In this document: positions 25,106 through 35,662 of the stretch, one piece after another
How the letters are laid out: each line of letters opens with the position of its first letter
Position numbering within the stretch: position 1 is the first letter of the stretch
DNA from: Alkalicoccus sp.
Lineage (GTDB): Bacteria; Bacillota; Bacilli; Bacillales; Salisediminibacteriaceae
Length of the DNA: 64,000 nt
Assembly: GCA_007692495.1 (NCBI GenBank)
Contig: REBZ01000106.1
Span: forward strand, 142,449-206,448
Reading direction: 5' to 3'
The notes under the pieces: generated by a model
What the model saw: only the letters and a program-made list of their open reading frames with translations
What the model was told of the DNA's origin: nothing
Database searches by the model: none
Translations under genes and position numbers: made by a program

Positions 25106-25155
25106 GAAAAAACACCTTCAGGAAGATACTGCATCGACCTGAAGGTGCTTTTTTA
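25106..25155 (+). terminator. bidirectional terminator between patatin gene and ilvE
   Basis: ACCTTCAGG / CCTGAAGGT stem with AAAAAA on the left and TTTTTT on the right; serves the plus-strand patatin gene and the convergent ilvE. Confidence 0.8.
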
Positions 25156-25173
25156 TTATTTCGGCTGATTGAT

Positions 25174-26247
25174 TTACAGCTTAATTCTCGTAGTCCAGTT
25201 AAAAGGGTCATCCTCTTTCCCTGTCTGGATGCTCGTTAACGTCTGATAGAGGGATTTTGTTGTTTCTCCTGTATCACGTCCATTAACAATTAAAGTGTGC
25301 TCTTTCCAGTGCAGTTCTCCAATAGGCGAAATAACCGCTGCGGTTCCGGAACCGAAAGCTTCTTCCAGGCGCCCTTCGTCGTAAGCCTTCAAAATTTCCT
25401 GCATCGTAATACGTTTTTCCACAACCGGTATATCCCAGTATTCCAGCAGCTCAATAACTGATTTTCTCGTTATTCCTTCCAAAATGCTGTCGTTCAGTTC
25501 CGGGGTTACAATTTCCCCGTCAATCTTGAAAAAGACATTCATGCTTCCGACTTCTTCAATATATTTCTTTTCCACCCCGTCGAGCCACAAAACCTGGGCA
25601 TGGCCTTCACTGGAAGCTTTGGACTGGGCAGTATAGCCGGAGGAATAGTTCCCTCCAGTTTTAGCAGTTCCGGTTCCACCGCGGGCTGCACGGGTAAAAT
25701 GATCCTCCACCATAATACTTACCGGATGGATTCCCTCCGGGTAGTAAGAACCTACAGGAGAGAGAATTATTAGAAATTTGTAGCTGCGTGCCGGAGCTAC
25801 CTGCAGACTCGGTTCGGTTGCGATAACAAACGGCCGTATATAAAGGGAAGTCCCTTCTGCCGAGGGAATCCAGTCTTTTTCAAGCTCAAGCAGCTGACGC
25901 AGATAATCCAGTACAAGTTCTTCATTAATAGGCGGTATACGCAGTCTTCTGTTGGACCGGTTCATTCGTTTAAAGTTTTCTTCTGGACGGAATAAAATAA
26001 TATCGCCTTCCGGGCCTTTATAAGCTTTCAAACCTTCGAATACGCTCTGGCTGTAGTGAAAAACCATGGCTGCAGGGTCAATGTCCACAGGTGCATACGG
26101 TTTGATCTCCGGGTAAATCCACCCTTTCTCTTCAGTATATTCCATCGTAAACATATGATCCGTAAACGTTTTTCCGAACTGGAGTGTCTCTGGATCCGGT
26201 TTCGTTTTTTTATGCTCTGCTTCTGTTATGGCAATTGTAGCTTCCAT
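25174..26247 (-). CDS. ilvE: branched-chain amino acid aminotransferase
   Basis: PLP enzyme of 357 residues (fold type IV, class II BCAT length) that interconverts leucine, isoleucine and valine with their 2-oxo acids using glutamate. The Schiff-base Lys is Lys196 in GTAKTGGNYS; the substrate-binding MVFHYSQSVFEGLKAY is near residues 61-76 and EAFGSGTAAVISPIG near 316. GAGAGGGA precedes the ATG. It lies immediately downstream of argH (100-nt gap) on the same strand but has no direct pathway link to it; together with ilvA it covers two isoleucine steps in this window. Confidence 0.94.
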   Translation of the reverse strand: MEATIAITEAEHKKTKPDPETLQFGKTFTDHMFTMEYTEEKGWIYPEIKPYAPVDIDPAAMVFHYSQSVFEGLKAYKGPEGDIILFRPEENFKRMNRSNRRLRIPPINEELVLDYLRQLLELEKDWIPSAEGTSLYIRPFVIATEPSLQVAPARSYKFLIILSPVGSYYPEGIHPVSIMVEDHFTRAARGGTGTAKTGGNYSSGYTAQSKASSEGHAQVLWLDGVEKKYIEEVGSMNVFFKIDGEIVTPELNDSILEGITRKSVIELLEYWDIPVVEKRITMQEILKAYDEGRLEEAFGSGTAAVISPIGELHWKEHTLIVNGRDTGETTKSLYQTLTSIQTGKEDDPFNWTTRIKL

Positions 26248-26347
26248 AAACTATCCCTCTCTTTCATCGCTGCTTTCTTCTGAGAATGTCTCATATTGTA
26301 TCATGAATCACTCTGTAATTGTGTGAATAATTTCGAAAATTCATGAA

Positions 26348-27724
26348 TTATTTTAAAAGCGAAGATTCCGCTTCCTTTAATTGGGAAACAACCTGTTCCT
26401 GGCCTGTACCTCCGTAGCTGTTCCTGTTTCTCACAACCTGTGACGGTTCCAGTACATGATAAATATCTTCTTCAAAAAGCGAATGGAACTGCTTATATTC
26501 CTCGATTGTTAAATCAAGAAGAAATTTCTTCTTATTAATGGAATAAAGTACAATTTTTCCGATAACCTCGTGAGCTTCGCGGAATGGAACATCCTTGTTT
26601 ACCAGATAATCAGCGATATCTGTAGCGTTCGAAAAATCCTCCGAAACAGCCTGTTTCATATTTTCTGTTTTTACTTCCATTGTTTCAATCATCGGCGCAA
26701 GCATAGCGAGACCTGCCTCCAGTGTTTCCACTGTATCAAACATGCCTTCCTTGTCTTCCTGCATATCTTTATTGTAAGCAAGCGGGAGACCTTTTAAAAC
26801 TGTCAGAAGACCGAATAAATTACCATACACTCTTCCTGTTTTTGCCCGTAAAAGTTCCGGTACGTCCGGGTTCTTTTTCTGAGGCATAATGGACGAACCG
26901 GTGCAGAACGAATCATCCAGCTCAATAAATTGAAACTCCTGACTGCTCCATATCACCAATTCTTCCGAAAGACGGGAGATATGCATCATCATAATGGAAG
27001 CAGCCGACATAAACTCGAGAATAAAATCCCTGTCACTTACAGCATCCATACTGTTGGCATAAACTTGATCAAACCCGAGACTATGTGCTGATTCATGCCG
27101 GTCTATCGGGAAAGTCGTACCGGCAAGCGCGCCTGCCCCCAGAGGAGAGATATTCGTCCGCTTCAGGCCGTCCTCGAATCTCTCCTTATCCCTCTGAAGC
27201 ATCCAGAAATAGGCAAGAAGATGATGAGCAAAAGAAACAGGCTGGGCACGCTGCAAATGTGTGTAACCCGGCAGCAGCGTTTCTACGTGTTTTTCAGCCT
27301 GATGAAAAATCGCCTTTTGAGTTTTTGAAATCAACTCAATGATTGCTTCTGTATGCTCTTTTAAGTACAGGTGCATATCGGTTGCCACCTGGTCGTTTCG
27401 GCTTCTTCCTGTGTGAAGTTTTCCGCCGACCGGCCCTATTTCTTCGATAAGGAATTTTTCAATATTCATATGAATATCTTCGTCTGCAGTACTGTACTCA
27501 AGTTCTCCTGCCTCCAGCTTCTCACCGACCTTCATTAAACCATTTACGATTTGCTCTTTTTCTTCGTGCGAAACAATGCCCTGTCCCGCAAGCATCGAAA
27601 CGTGGGCAATACTTCCTTTAATGTCCTGAGCAGCAAGTTTCTGATCGAATCCAATAGAAGCTGTTTCTTCTTCAACGAGTTTATTCGTAGGTTTTGTAAA
27701 TCTTCCGCCCCAAAGTTTGGACAT
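26348..27724 (-). CDS. argH: argininosuccinate lyase
   Basis: Enzyme of 458 residues of the fumarase/aspartase superfamily. It splits argininosuccinate into arginine and fumarate, the last step of arginine synthesis. Signature [15 protein letters not shown] is near residues 280-294, with [13 protein letters not shown] near 105 and [12 protein letters not shown] near 155. Full length. GGAGAG precedes the ATG. It follows argG, but a strong terminator and 270 nt separate them, so it probably has its own promoter, which I could not place with confidence. Confidence 0.96.
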   Translation of the reverse strand: MSKLWGGRFTKPTNKLVEEETASIGFDQKLAAQDIKGSIAHVSMLAGQGIVSHEEKEQIVNGLMKVGEKLEAGELEYSTADEDIHMNIEKFLIEEIGPVGGKLHTGRSRNDQVATDMHLYLKEHTEAIIELISKTQKAIFHQAEKHVETLLPGYTHLQRAQPVSFAHHLLAYFWMLQRDKERFEDGLKRTNISPLGAGALAGTTFPIDRHESAHSLGFDQVYANSMDAVSDRDFILEFMSAASIMMMHISRLSEELVIWSSQEFQFIELDDSFCTGSSIMPQKKNPDVPELLRAKTGRVYGNLFGLLTVLKGLPLAYNKDMQEDKEGMFDTVETLEAGLAMLAPMIETMEVKTENMKQAVSEDFSNATDIADYLVNKDVPFREAHEVIGKIVLYSINKKKFLLDLTIEEYKQFHSLFEEDIYHVLEPSQVVRNRNSYGGTGQEQVVSQLKEAESSLLK

Positions 27725-27940
27725 ATGTATCTCTCCTTCATTATCTACAGTATAGTGCTGTCTTCACCTGCTTTTAATTTTCAACAGTATATATTTAGTA
27801 TATAGAAATCAAACCGAATATTCTAATATATTTGTATCCTTTAATTATGTGTCTGCACGTCAACACTATTCATTAAGTAAAGATTTTCATATTATTCAGC
27901 CGGCTTTCGTGTTTCAGGAAGTTTAAACAGACTGTTTCAT

Positions 27941-27975
27941 AAAAAAAGGCGGGAAAATGCCAGCGGCATTTTCCC
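27941..27975 (-). terminator. argG terminator
   Basis: Minus strand: perfect 11-bp stem GGGAAAATGCC / GGCATTTTCCC, then GCC and seven T, 20 nt after the argG stop. Confidence 0.85.
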
Positions 27976-27994
27976 TACCCTTTCCTTCAACCAC

Positions 27995-29215
27995 CTATTT
28001 TATATCAATGAGCGATTTTTTCTTTTGGTTCACCTGGGAATAAGTCTTCGTTGAAAGACCCCAAAGTTTAATGAATCCTTTAGCTGCATCATGGTCAAAT
28101 GCATCGTTTTTAGAATAAGAAGCAAGCTCTTCGTTATAAAGGCTGTTATCGGAATGTCTTGCAACAACCGTATGCGTACCCTTCCACAGCTTTAATTTAA
28201 CTTTACCGTTTACCTGCTGCTGGGTTTCTGAAATAAATCCATACAGAGCATCCTTCAGCGGTGAGTACCAGAGACCATCATAAATCAACTGTGTAAATCT
28301 CTGTTCAATCTGCGTCTTAAACTGGGTAACTTCTTTCGTCAGCGTTAAAAATTCGAGTTCTTTGTGCGCGTTGATTAAAGTCATTGCTCCAGGATTTTCG
28401 TAGACTTCTCTTGCCTTAATACCGACAAGTCTGTTTTCAATATGATCAATTCGCCCAATGCCGTGTTTTCCGGCTGTTTTATTAAGATCTTTTATGATCT
28501 GGGAAAAAGATTTTTCTTCTCCGTTAATGGAAACCGGCTTTCCTCCTTCGAAAGCAATTTCTACATATTCCGGCTCATCCGGCGTGTCTGCAATATTAGC
28601 CGTCCAGTCAAATGCTTCCTCCGGCGCTTCTTTCCACGTATCTTCGAGTACACCTGCTTCACAGGCTCTTCCCCATATATTGGCATCAATGGAATATGGT
28701 TTTTCAACATTCACTGGAACTTTGATGCCTTTCTTTTTCGCATATTCTATTTCTTCTTCCCTGTTCATGCTCCACTCACGGATCGGGGCAATAACTTCCA
28801 GGTCCGGATTCAGCGCCTGAATGGAAACTTCGAATCTGACCTGGTCGTTTCCTTTCCCCGTGCAGCCATGTGCTACAGCCACGGCGCCCTCCTGTTCTGC
28901 AACTTCGACAAGAAGTCTGGAAATAAGCGGTCGTGAAAGTGCAGAGGAAAGCGGGTATTTCCCTTCATAAAGTGTGTTTGCCTGCAGTGCTGGAAGCAGG
29001 TAATCTTCTGCGAGAAGATCGTTGGCATCAATGATTACTGCTTTCTCCGCTCCCACAGTCAATGCCTTTTCTTTCAGTGCTTCCAGGTCTTTACCTTCAC
29101 CGATCTCAAGACCCAGAGCAATAACTTCGTAACCGTATTCTTCCTGTAAATATTTAATGCAGACGGAAGTATCAAGACCTCCGGAATAAGCGAGTACTAC
29201 TTTACCTTTGCTCAT
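27995..29215 (-). CDS. argG: argininosuccinate synthase
   Basis: Enzyme of 406 residues that joins citrulline and aspartate with ATP to form argininosuccinate. The ATP-pyrophosphatase P-loop [10 protein letters not shown] is at residues 8-17; [15 protein letters not shown] is near 112-126 and [14 protein letters not shown] near 180. I chose ATG 29215 (GAGGGAGAG site, 7-nt spacing) rather than the in-frame start six codons upstream. It lies 78 nt downstream of argF, so it may be read from the argC operon; a short palindrome in the gap could be an arginine-repressor half-operator. Confidence 0.96.
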   Translation of the reverse strand: MSKGKVVLAYSGGLDTSVCIKYLQEEYGYEVIALGLEIGEGKDLEALKEKALTVGAEKAVIIDANDLLAEDYLLPALQANTLYEGKYPLSSALSRPLISRLLVEVAEQEGAVAVAHGCTGKGNDQVRFEVSIQALNPDLEVIAPIREWSMNREEEIEYAKKKGIKVPVNVEKPYSIDANIWGRACEAGVLEDTWKEAPEEAFDWTANIADTPDEPEYVEIAFEGGKPVSINGEEKSFSQIIKDLNKTAGKHGIGRIDHIENRLVGIKAREVYENPGAMTLINAHKELEFLTLTKEVTQFKTQIEQRFTQLIYDGLWYSPLKDALYGFISETQQQVNGKVKLKLWKGTHTVVARHSDNSLYNEELASYSKNDAFDHDAAKGFIKLWGLSTKTYSQVNQKKKSLIDIK

Positions 29216-29261
29216 GCATAATCTCTCCCTCAAATTAGTATTTATATAGATACTAACGTAT

Positions 29262-29275
29262 CTTTATGCATAAAG
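29262..29275. promoter_or_regulatory. palindrome upstream of argG
   Basis: Perfect 14-bp palindrome CTTTATGCATAAAG in the argF-argG gap. AT-rich and TGCAT-centred; only loosely like an ARG box. Confidence 0.3.
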
Positions 29276-29293
29276 CAACAAAAAAACACAAAT

Positions 29294-30223
29294 TTATTTT
29301 ATTAATTTCTTAAGAAGGGCTTTCTGGGCGTGCAGTCGGTTTTCTGCTTCGTCAAATACATAGGAATGAGGACCGTCAATAATAGATGCTGTGACTTCTT
29401 CTTCCCGGTGGGCAGGCAGGCAGTGCAGAAACATAAAATCATCCCGGGCATACTTTACAAGTTCTTCGTTTACCTGGTACGGACGGAAAAGCTGAAGACG
29501 TTCTGCTGTTTCGCCTTCCTGTCCCATGCTCGTCCAGACATCCGTCACAATGACGTCCGCCTCTTCTGCAGCTTCGCATGGATCTGCATAAAATTGCAGT
29601 CGTTCTTCTCCATATTTATCCACAGCTTCTTTCCAGATCGCTTCTGCCGGTTCAAACCCTTCAGGGCTTGCGACACTCACCTTCATTCCGCTGAGAAGCG
29701 CTCCCTGTATAAGAGAATGCGTCATGTTATTATTGCCGTCTCCGGTAAAAGCCAGCTTCAGGCCTTCCCATCTCCCTTTCTGCTCATAAATTGTCATCAA
29801 GTCTGCAAGTACCTGGGTTGGATGGTGCTGATCTGTCAACCCATTAATTATCGGAACTGAAGATCCGGCTGCAAATTCTTCAACAATTTGATGATCAAAA
29901 GTACGTATCATTATACCATCGACATATCTGGAAAGAACCTTCGCAGTATCGTCGATGGATTCTCCCCGCCCCAGCTGCATATCATTGGAATTAAGAAACA
30001 AAGCGTGACCGCCAAGCTGTGTCATCCCTACTTCAAATGACACGCGGGTGCGGGTTGATGACTTTTCAAATATCATCCCCAGAGTTTTTCCGGCCAGGTG
30101 GGGATGGGGCACCCCGTTTTTCTGCTGATGCTTCATCTGGACGGCTTCTTCGATAAGTTCTTTTAAATCCCCTGAAGATAAATCATTCATTGTCAGAAGA
30201 TGCTCTAAAACTTTCGTAGTCAT
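29294..30223 (-). CDS. argF: ornithine carbamoyltransferase
   Basis: Enzyme of 309 residues that makes citrulline from ornithine and carbamoyl phosphate. The carbamoyl-phosphate site FEKSSTRTRVSFE is near residues 53-65 and the ornithine-loop HCLPAHR near 266-272; HPTQVLADL is near 135. Its ATG overlaps the carB stop (ATGA), so it is translationally coupled to the enzyme supplying carbamoyl phosphate. Seventh gene of the argC operon, as in Bacillus subtilis. Not arcB, since no arginine deiminase genes are near. Confidence 0.95.
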   Translation of the reverse strand: MTTKVLEHLLTMNDLSSGDLKELIEEAVQMKHQQKNGVPHPHLAGKTLGMIFEKSSTRTRVSFEVGMTQLGGHALFLNSNDMQLGRGESIDDTAKVLSRYVDGIMIRTFDHQIVEEFAAGSSVPIINGLTDQHHPTQVLADLMTIYEQKGRWEGLKLAFTGDGNNNMTHSLIQGALLSGMKVSVASPEGFEPAEAIWKEAVDKYGEERLQFYADPCEAAEEADVIVTDVWTSMGQEGETAERLQLFRPYQVNEELVKYARDDFMFLHCLPAHREEEVTASIIDGPHSYVFDEAENRLHAQKALLKKLIK

Positions 30224-33200
30224 TTTATTTCCTCCTTAACCAATCTGAGATCCTGTACTGCCTGGGCATCATCATCATCTGAAATATGATTCATATAAAG
30301 TGCAGCTGTATCAATATGAGTAAAACACGGGACATCGTAGGCAGCGGCGAGTTCTCTCAGCTTAAACCCGAATGACTCCGGATTACGTCCCTGGGTGGGA
30401 ATATTAATGACACAGTCTATTTGTTCTTTTTTAATAAGAGCCTCAATCTCCTCCAGTGACTCAACCGCTTCAGCCGCTGTTCCCCTGTTTTTAAAATAAC
30501 GGGCCGTTCCAGGAGTAGCGAAAATGTCATCTGCTTTCGAGCTCACAGCTTCATAAAGATTCTCATAGTCTCTGGACGAAGCAGCAAGCAGCAGTGAAGG
30601 ATTTTTACCGGGGGACGGGAAGACCTTCGTAAGAGCTTTTTCAAAGCTGCGGGCAATTCCTATTTTTTCGCCGGTGGATTTCATTTCCGGACTTAGGGAA
30701 TGGTCAACTCCCTTCAGTTTTTTATCAGAAAAAACAGGTGCTTTAACCGTTACATATTCAGGTGGCGGCATAAGTCCTGTCGACGTTAAAGGATAACCAA
30801 GCTGTACTTTTACTGCTTCCTCAATCATCGGAGCGCCAGTGACTTTACTGATTATCGGCACTGTTCGGGAAGCCCTTGGATTTACTTCAATTACGTAAAT
30901 CGTCCCATGGTGGATAACGAATTGAATATTCATAATTCCAATAACCGGAGTGATGGATGCAATTTTTTTACTGATATCCACGATTGCGGCAACTTCGCTT
31001 TCCGCCAATGTCTGTGGTGGGAAAACTGTAATACTGTCGCCAGAATGAACTCCCGCTTTTTCAATATGCTCGAATATACCAGGTATGAAAACATTTTCTC
31101 CATCAGAAATGACGTCTGCTTCACATTCCTTTCCAGGCAGAAAAGCATCTGCCAAAAGAGGCCAGCATTTGTCGTTTGTCGTTGCGGAAAGCCGCGATAC
31201 ATAGTTCTGAAGTTCTGTTTCGCTGTAGCAGATGTACATGGACTGTCCGCCGATCACGTAGGATGGTCTTACTAAAACAGGATAGGAAAGGGAGGCAGCA
31301 GCTTCGAGGAGCTCTTTTTCACTGTAAGCCAGACTTCCTTCAATATGAGGTATGTCCAGTTTATTCAACAGACGGTAGAATTTATCTCTGTCTTCCAGCA
31401 ATTGAATATCTTCCGGCTTTGTGCCGAGTACTTTGATTCCCGCATCCTGCAGTTCATCTGCCAGATTGACTGCTGTCTGGCCTCCGAACTGCAGCAGCAC
31501 ACCTTCCACGTTTTCTTTCGATGCGACGTACAGCACATCTTCAGCTGTTATTGGTTCAAAATACAGTCTGTCAGCGACCGAATAATCCGTGCTTACCGTT
31601 TCTGGATTATTGTTAATGACGACAGCTTCCCATCCGAGAGCTTTAACTGCTTCAGCCGCGTGAACAGAGCAGTAGTCAAATTCTACACCCTGGCCGATCC
31701 TGATCGGTCCGGACCCGACAATCAGCAGCCTGCGTGCATCAAAATCTGTTTCCACTTCGTCCATTCCCTGCCATGTCGAATAATAATAAGGAGTTACCGC
31801 TTCAAATTCCCCGGCGCATGTATCCACAAGTTTGTAGGCCGGTTTCATGTTTAATTCATCCATTTTATACCGTACGGCTTCTTCTTTCACGCGTGTCAAT
31901 TCAGCAATCCTGTGGGTACTGATATTCATCTTCTTTAATGTGAGAAGCTCATTCTCCGAAAGATCTTTCAGCTTCCGTCCGTTGATCTGCTGCTCCGCAT
32001 CCACGATCCGCTTTACTTTGTGCAGATACCAGGGATCAATATCCGTCCACTCATGAAGCTGCGTAATTTCGATACCCCTATCGACCGCTTCTGCAAGAGC
32101 GAAAAGTCTGAGGTCGTTTGCTGTTGTTAAGAGAGATTTCAGTTCTTCCGTGCACTTATTTTTCATGTTTTTCATAGACAGGCTGAATACGTTCATTTCC
32201 AGTGACCGGACCGCTTTATTCAGTGCAGCCTCAAACGTTCTGTCGATGGCCATTACTTCCCCGGTTGCTTTCATCTGTGTTCCGAGCGTTCTGTCTGCTT
32301 CGGAGAATTTATCAAAAGGAAAGCGCGGCAGCTTAACGACGGTGTAATCAAGAGCAGGCTCAAACGAGGCATATGTGTTTCCGGTTATAGGATTAATAAT
32401 TTCGTCCAGGTGGTAACCGACAGCACACTTTGCCGCTATTCTTGCAATTGGATAGCCGGTTGCCTTGGAAGCAAGAGCCGAAGAGCGGCTCACCCGCGGA
32501 TTCACTTCAATGATCGCATACTCATTTTTATGAGGATGGACAGCAAACTGAATGTTGCACCCTCCTACTACTCCAAGAGCGCGAATAACTTTTAAGGAAG
32601 AGGATCGAAGCTGCTGGTACTGGCGGTCTGTAAGCGTCTGGGATGGGGCAGTGACGATGGAATCCCCTGTATGGACACCGACAGCATCCATATTTTCCAT
32701 GTTGCAGACGATAATACACGTATCGTTTTTATCTCTCATTACTTCATACTCTACTTCTTTCCATCCCTTAATACTTTTTTCCACCAATACCTGGCTGATA
32801 GGACTTGCTTTTAATGCCTGTCGAAGACGTTCCTGCAGTTCTTCTTCGGAATAGGCAAACCCTCCCCCGGCGCCTCCGAGCGTGTAGGCGGGACGAAGGA
32901 TAACCGGCAGGCCGGTTTCCGCCGCGAAGTTTTCTCCTTCTTTAATGGAAGAGACGATTTCTGAAGGAGGTACAGGTTCATTTATCTGCTGCATCAGTGT
33001 GCGGAAAAGTTCCCGGTCTTCCCCCTGCTTAATGGAAGAAGGGGAAGTGCCCAGTATTTCAACATTATATTTTTCCAGTATGCCTTTCTCAGACAACTCC
33101 ATTGTTAAATTCAGGCCGGTCTGCCCTCCAAGGGATCCAATGAGACCATCAGGCTTTTCAGCTGCGATGATTTTTTCCAGTGACACAGTATCCAGGGGTT

Positions 33201-33399
33201 CCATATACACCCTGTCCGCAATCTGCTCATCTGTCATGATTGTAGCAGGGTTGTTGTTAACAAGGACGACTTCAATGTTTTCTTCTTTCAGTGCAAGGCA
33301 GGCCTGGGTTCCTGCATAATCAAATTCAGCTGCCTGTCCGATAACTATAGGGCCGGACCCTATAACAAGTACTTTATTTATACGCTGACTGTTCTGCAT
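30220..33399 (-). CDS. carB: carbamoyl-phosphate synthase large subunit, arginine-specific
   Basis: Protein of 1059 residues with the duplicated ATP-grasp architecture: N-half carboxyphosphate domain (VLVIGSGPIVIGQAAEFDYAG near 10-30; ILRPAYTLGGAGGGFAYSE near 170), C-half carbamoyl-phosphate domain (LLIVGSGPIRIGQGVEFDYCS near 555; LVRPSYVIGGQSM near 700) and a C-terminal MGS-like allosteric domain. It uses ammonia delivered by the CarA subunit. AGGAGGAAAG precedes the ATG; the start overlaps the end of carA by 22 nt. Placement in the arginine operon marks it as the arginine-dedicated copy; the pyrimidine copy would lie in the pyr operon. Confidence 0.96.
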   Translation of the reverse strand: MQNSQRINKVLVIGSGPIVIGQAAEFDYAGTQACLALKEENIEVVLVNNNPATIMTDEQIADRVYMEPLDTVSLEKIIAAEKPDGLIGSLGGQTGLNLTMELSEKGILEKYNVEILGTSPSSIKQGEDRELFRTLMQQINEPVPPSEIVSSIKEGENFAAETGLPVILRPAYTLGGAGGGFAYSEEELQERLRQALKASPISQVLVEKSIKGWKEVEYEVMRDKNDTCIIVCNMENMDAVGVHTGDSIVTAPSQTLTDRQYQQLRSSSLKVIRALGVVGGCNIQFAVHPHKNEYAIIEVNPRVSRSSALASKATGYPIARIAAKCAVGYHLDEIINPITGNTYASFEPALDYTVVKLPRFPFDKFSEADRTLGTQMKATGEVMAIDRTFEAALNKAVRSLEMNVFSLSMKNMKNKCTEELKSLLTTANDLRLFALAEAVDRGIEITQLHEWTDIDPWYLHKVKRIVDAEQQINGRKLKDLSENELLTLKKMNISTHRIAELTRVKEEAVRYKMDELNMKPAYKLVDTCAGEFEAVTPYYYSTWQGMDEVETDFDARRLLIVGSGPIRIGQGVEFDYCSVHAAEAVKALGWEAVVINNNPETVSTDYSVADRLYFEPITAEDVLYVASKENVEGVLLQFGGQTAVNLADELQDAGIKVLGTKPEDIQLLEDRDKFYRLLNKLDIPHIEGSLAYSEKELLEAAASLSYPVLVRPSYVIGGQSMYICYSETELQNYVSRLSATTNDKCWPLLADAFLPGKECEADVISDGENVFIPGIFEHIEKAGVHSGDSITVFPPQTLAESEVAAIVDISKKIASITPVIGIMNIQFVIHHGTIYVIEVNPRASRTVPIISKVTGAPMIEEAVKVQLGYPLTSTGLMPPPEYVTVKAPVFSDKKLKGVDHSLSPEMKSTGEKIGIARSFEKALTKVFPSPGKNPSLLLAASSRDYENLYEAVSSKADDIFATPGTARYFKNRGTAAEAVESLEEIEALIKKEQIDCVINIPTQGRNPESFGFKLRELAAAYDVPCFTHIDTAALYMNHISDDDDAQAVQDLRLVKEEIK

Positions 33400-34472
33400 A
33401 GCTTCTTTCCTCCTGTTGACAGACTCTGGACAAACTCATCGAATATATACGCAGTATCACTTGGACCGGGATGAGCTTCCGGATGGAACTGCACGGACTG
33501 AAGAGGGAGGAATTTGTGCTGTATGCCTTCTACAGTTTTGTCATTAACATTAACAAACAGTGGTTCGAACCCTGCAGTCCCAAGCGTTTTCTCCCGTATA
33601 ACATAGCCGTGATTCTGGGAGGTCATACTGACTTTCCCCGTAGACAGATGCTTTACCGGGTGGTTGCTCCCTCTGTGTCCAAAGGGCATTTTTTCAGTTT
33701 CCGCCCCATGGGCCAGTGCCATCAGCTGATGCCCGAGGCAGACTCCAAGACATGGAAATTCCATCGTAATACTATATATTTCCGGAAGATAATTTTTTAA
33801 AGCCAAGGGATCCCCCGGGCCATTACTGAAAAGGACTCCATCGGGATTTAATTGTTTTACTGTATCCAGTGTCGTATCAAATGGCACGATCGTCACCCGG
33901 CATCCTGCCTTTTTTAAAGCCTGGGGGATGGAGGATTTGCTGCCGTAATCGAAAAGAACAATATGAGCTCCTTCTCCTTCAGAATAATGTTTCACTTCTT
34001 TTATAGAAACTTCTGCAACCAGCTGTATATCGGGAGAAGTGCCGCTGCAGAATTCCTCTGCTTCACAGGGGGTTGAAACGATTCTTGCCCGGACAGTTTC
34101 CGCCTGTCTAATAATTTTAACTAATGCACGGGTATCAACTCCTGCCAGTCCGGCTACTCCGTGGGACACGAGATAGTCGTGAATCGTTCCGGCAGATTCA
34201 TGATGATTCGGTTCGTGACAGTCGTCATTGATAATTACTCCCTCAGCTGCCGGTCTTTCACTTTCATCATCTATATTGTTCCATCCATAATTTCCTATCA
34301 TTGGATAGGTAAACGTAAGAATCTGTCCTTTGTAGGATGGATCTGTCATCATTTCCTGATATCCTGTCATAGCAGTATTAAAAACGAGTTCGCCTTCCGG
34401 TTCTTTATGAGCTCCGATCCGGATTCCTTCAAAAACATGACCTGTATCTAAAACAAGATATCCTGCTGTCAC
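33378..34472 (-). CDS. carA: carbamoyl-phosphate synthase small (glutaminase) subunit
   Basis: Glutamine amidotransferase subunit of 364 residues. A class I glutaminase domain has the catalytic Cys in PCLGVCLGHQLMA and the His-Glu of QFHPEAHPGP near the C-terminus; the N-terminal small-subunit domain includes FNTAMTGYQEMMTDPSY. I chose the GTG at 34472 because it overlaps the argD stop as GTGA and lies 10 nt from AAAAAGGAGC; a GTG three codons upstream is only 1-2 nt from that site. It releases ammonia from glutamine and channels it to CarB. Confidence 0.94.
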   Translation of the reverse strand: MTAGYLVLDTGHVFEGIRIGAHKEPEGELVFNTAMTGYQEMMTDPSYKGQILTFTYPMIGNYGWNNIDDESERPAAEGVIINDDCHEPNHHESAGTIHDYLVSHGVAGLAGVDTRALVKIIRQAETVRARIVSTPCEAEEFCSGTSPDIQLVAEVSIKEVKHYSEGEGAHIVLFDYGSKSSIPQALKKAGCRVTIVPFDTTLDTVKQLNPDGVLFSNGPGDPLALKNYLPEIYSITMEFPCLGVCLGHQLMALAHGAETEKMPFGHRGSNHPVKHLSTGKVSMTSQNHGYVIREKTLGTAGFEPLFVNVNDKTVEGIQHKFLPLQSVQFHPEAHPGPSDTAYIFDEFVQSLSTGGKKLCRTVSV

Positions 34473-35662
34473 TTTTTCCACGCTCCTTTTTTCACTTTTT
34501 CAAGAGCTTCAGAAAGCCCTGCAGAGAACTTCTCCAGTTCTTTTTTTTCAACGGTGAGAGGCGGCAGTATCCGCAGTACATTTTCTCCTGCCGGGAGTGC
34601 AAGAATGCTGTTGTTTCTTAATTCCGTAATCAAAGGAGCAGCCGGACGGTTAAAATCTATACCAATAAGCATTCCCCGTCCCCTGATTTCCGCCTTCTCC
34701 TCTTCAAGTACTTTTTCCAGTGAAGAGTGGAAAAAAGCAGCTTTTTCCCGGACAACCTCTAAAAACTTCGGATGACTGACCTTTTCTACGGTTGCGCACA
34801 GGGCAGCCATTGCTAGCGGATTGCCTCCAAAAGTACTTCCGTGGGTGCCGGGGCCAAAAGAATTTCCTACTTTTTCGGTGGACAGCATGACGCCGACAGG
34901 AAATCCCGAGCCAATCCCTTTTGCGAGCGTCAGGATATCTGGTTCAATACCGTATTGTTCACTTACTGTAAACGTCCCTGTACGTCCTGCACCGGTCTGA
35001 ATTTCATCCACTATCAGAAGAATGTCATTTTTTCTGCAGAATTCGGCAAGCTTTGTAATCCACTCTTCGTCCGCCGGAATGACTCCTCCTTCTCCCTGAA
35101 CAAGCTCAAGCATCACAGCAGCAGTTGTTCCGGGGTCAATACTGTTTAAAGAATGAATGTCATTGTAAGGCAGGTAAGAAAATCCCGGCATCAGCGGAGC
35201 AAACCCATAGTGTATTTTTTCCTGAGCTGTAGCCGACATAGCCCCTCCCGTCCGTCCATGAAACGACTGGGAAAAGGTAATAATTTCTTTTTTCTCTGAT
35301 TGGCTCCGATCATGCATGTATTTTCTGGCAAGTTTCCATGCTGCTTCATTTGCTTCTGCACCGCTGTTGCAGAAAAAGGCCTTATTCAGAGCCCCGTGTG
35401 CCAGCAGAGAAGCTGCTTTTTCCTGCAGCGGAATATGATACAGGTTGGAGCAGTGCCACAGCTTTTCAGTCTGTTCCTGCACAGCTTTTTTCACTTCAGA
35501 CGGTACGTGCCCGAGGTTGCAGGTGGCAATGCCTGACGTAAAGTCAAGGTAGGCGTTATCTTTGTCATCCCACAGCCAGCTGCCCTCTCCTTTTGTTACA
35601 GTAAGTGGAAAGCGGCTGTATGTTTCCATTACATGTGATTTCACTGCTGCGGTCTCAGGCAT
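34469..35662 (-). CDS. argD: acetylornithine aminotransferase
   Basis: Class III PLP aminotransferase of 397 residues. It converts N-acetylglutamate semialdehyde to N-acetylornithine with glutamate. Visible landmarks: FTSGIATCNLGH near 41, FFCNSGAEANEAAWKLAR near 96-113, LIVDEIQTGAGRTG near 195-208, and the PLP-lysine in LTLAKGIGSGFPVG near 225. AAGGAGGAAG is 6 nt upstream of the ATG, inside argB, and the genes overlap by 8 nt. The stop overlaps the carA start. Confidence 0.95.
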   Translation of the reverse strand: MPETAAVKSHVMETYSRFPLTVTKGEGSWLWDDKDNAYLDFTSGIATCNLGHVPSEVKKAVQEQTEKLWHCSNLYHIPLQEKAASLLAHGALNKAFFCNSGAEANEAAWKLARKYMHDRSQSEKKEIITFSQSFHGRTGGAMSATAQEKIHYGFAPLMPGFSYLPYNDIHSLNSIDPGTTAAVMLELVQGEGGVIPADEEWITKLAEFCRKNDILLIVDEIQTGAGRTGTFTVSEQYGIEPDILTLAKGIGSGFPVGVMLSTEKVGNSFGPGTHGSTFGGNPLAMAALCATVEKVSHPKFLEVVREKAAFFHSSLEKVLEEEKAEIRGRGMLIGIDFNRPAAPLITELRNNSILALPAGENVLRILPPLTVEKKELEKFSAGLSEALEKVKKGAWKK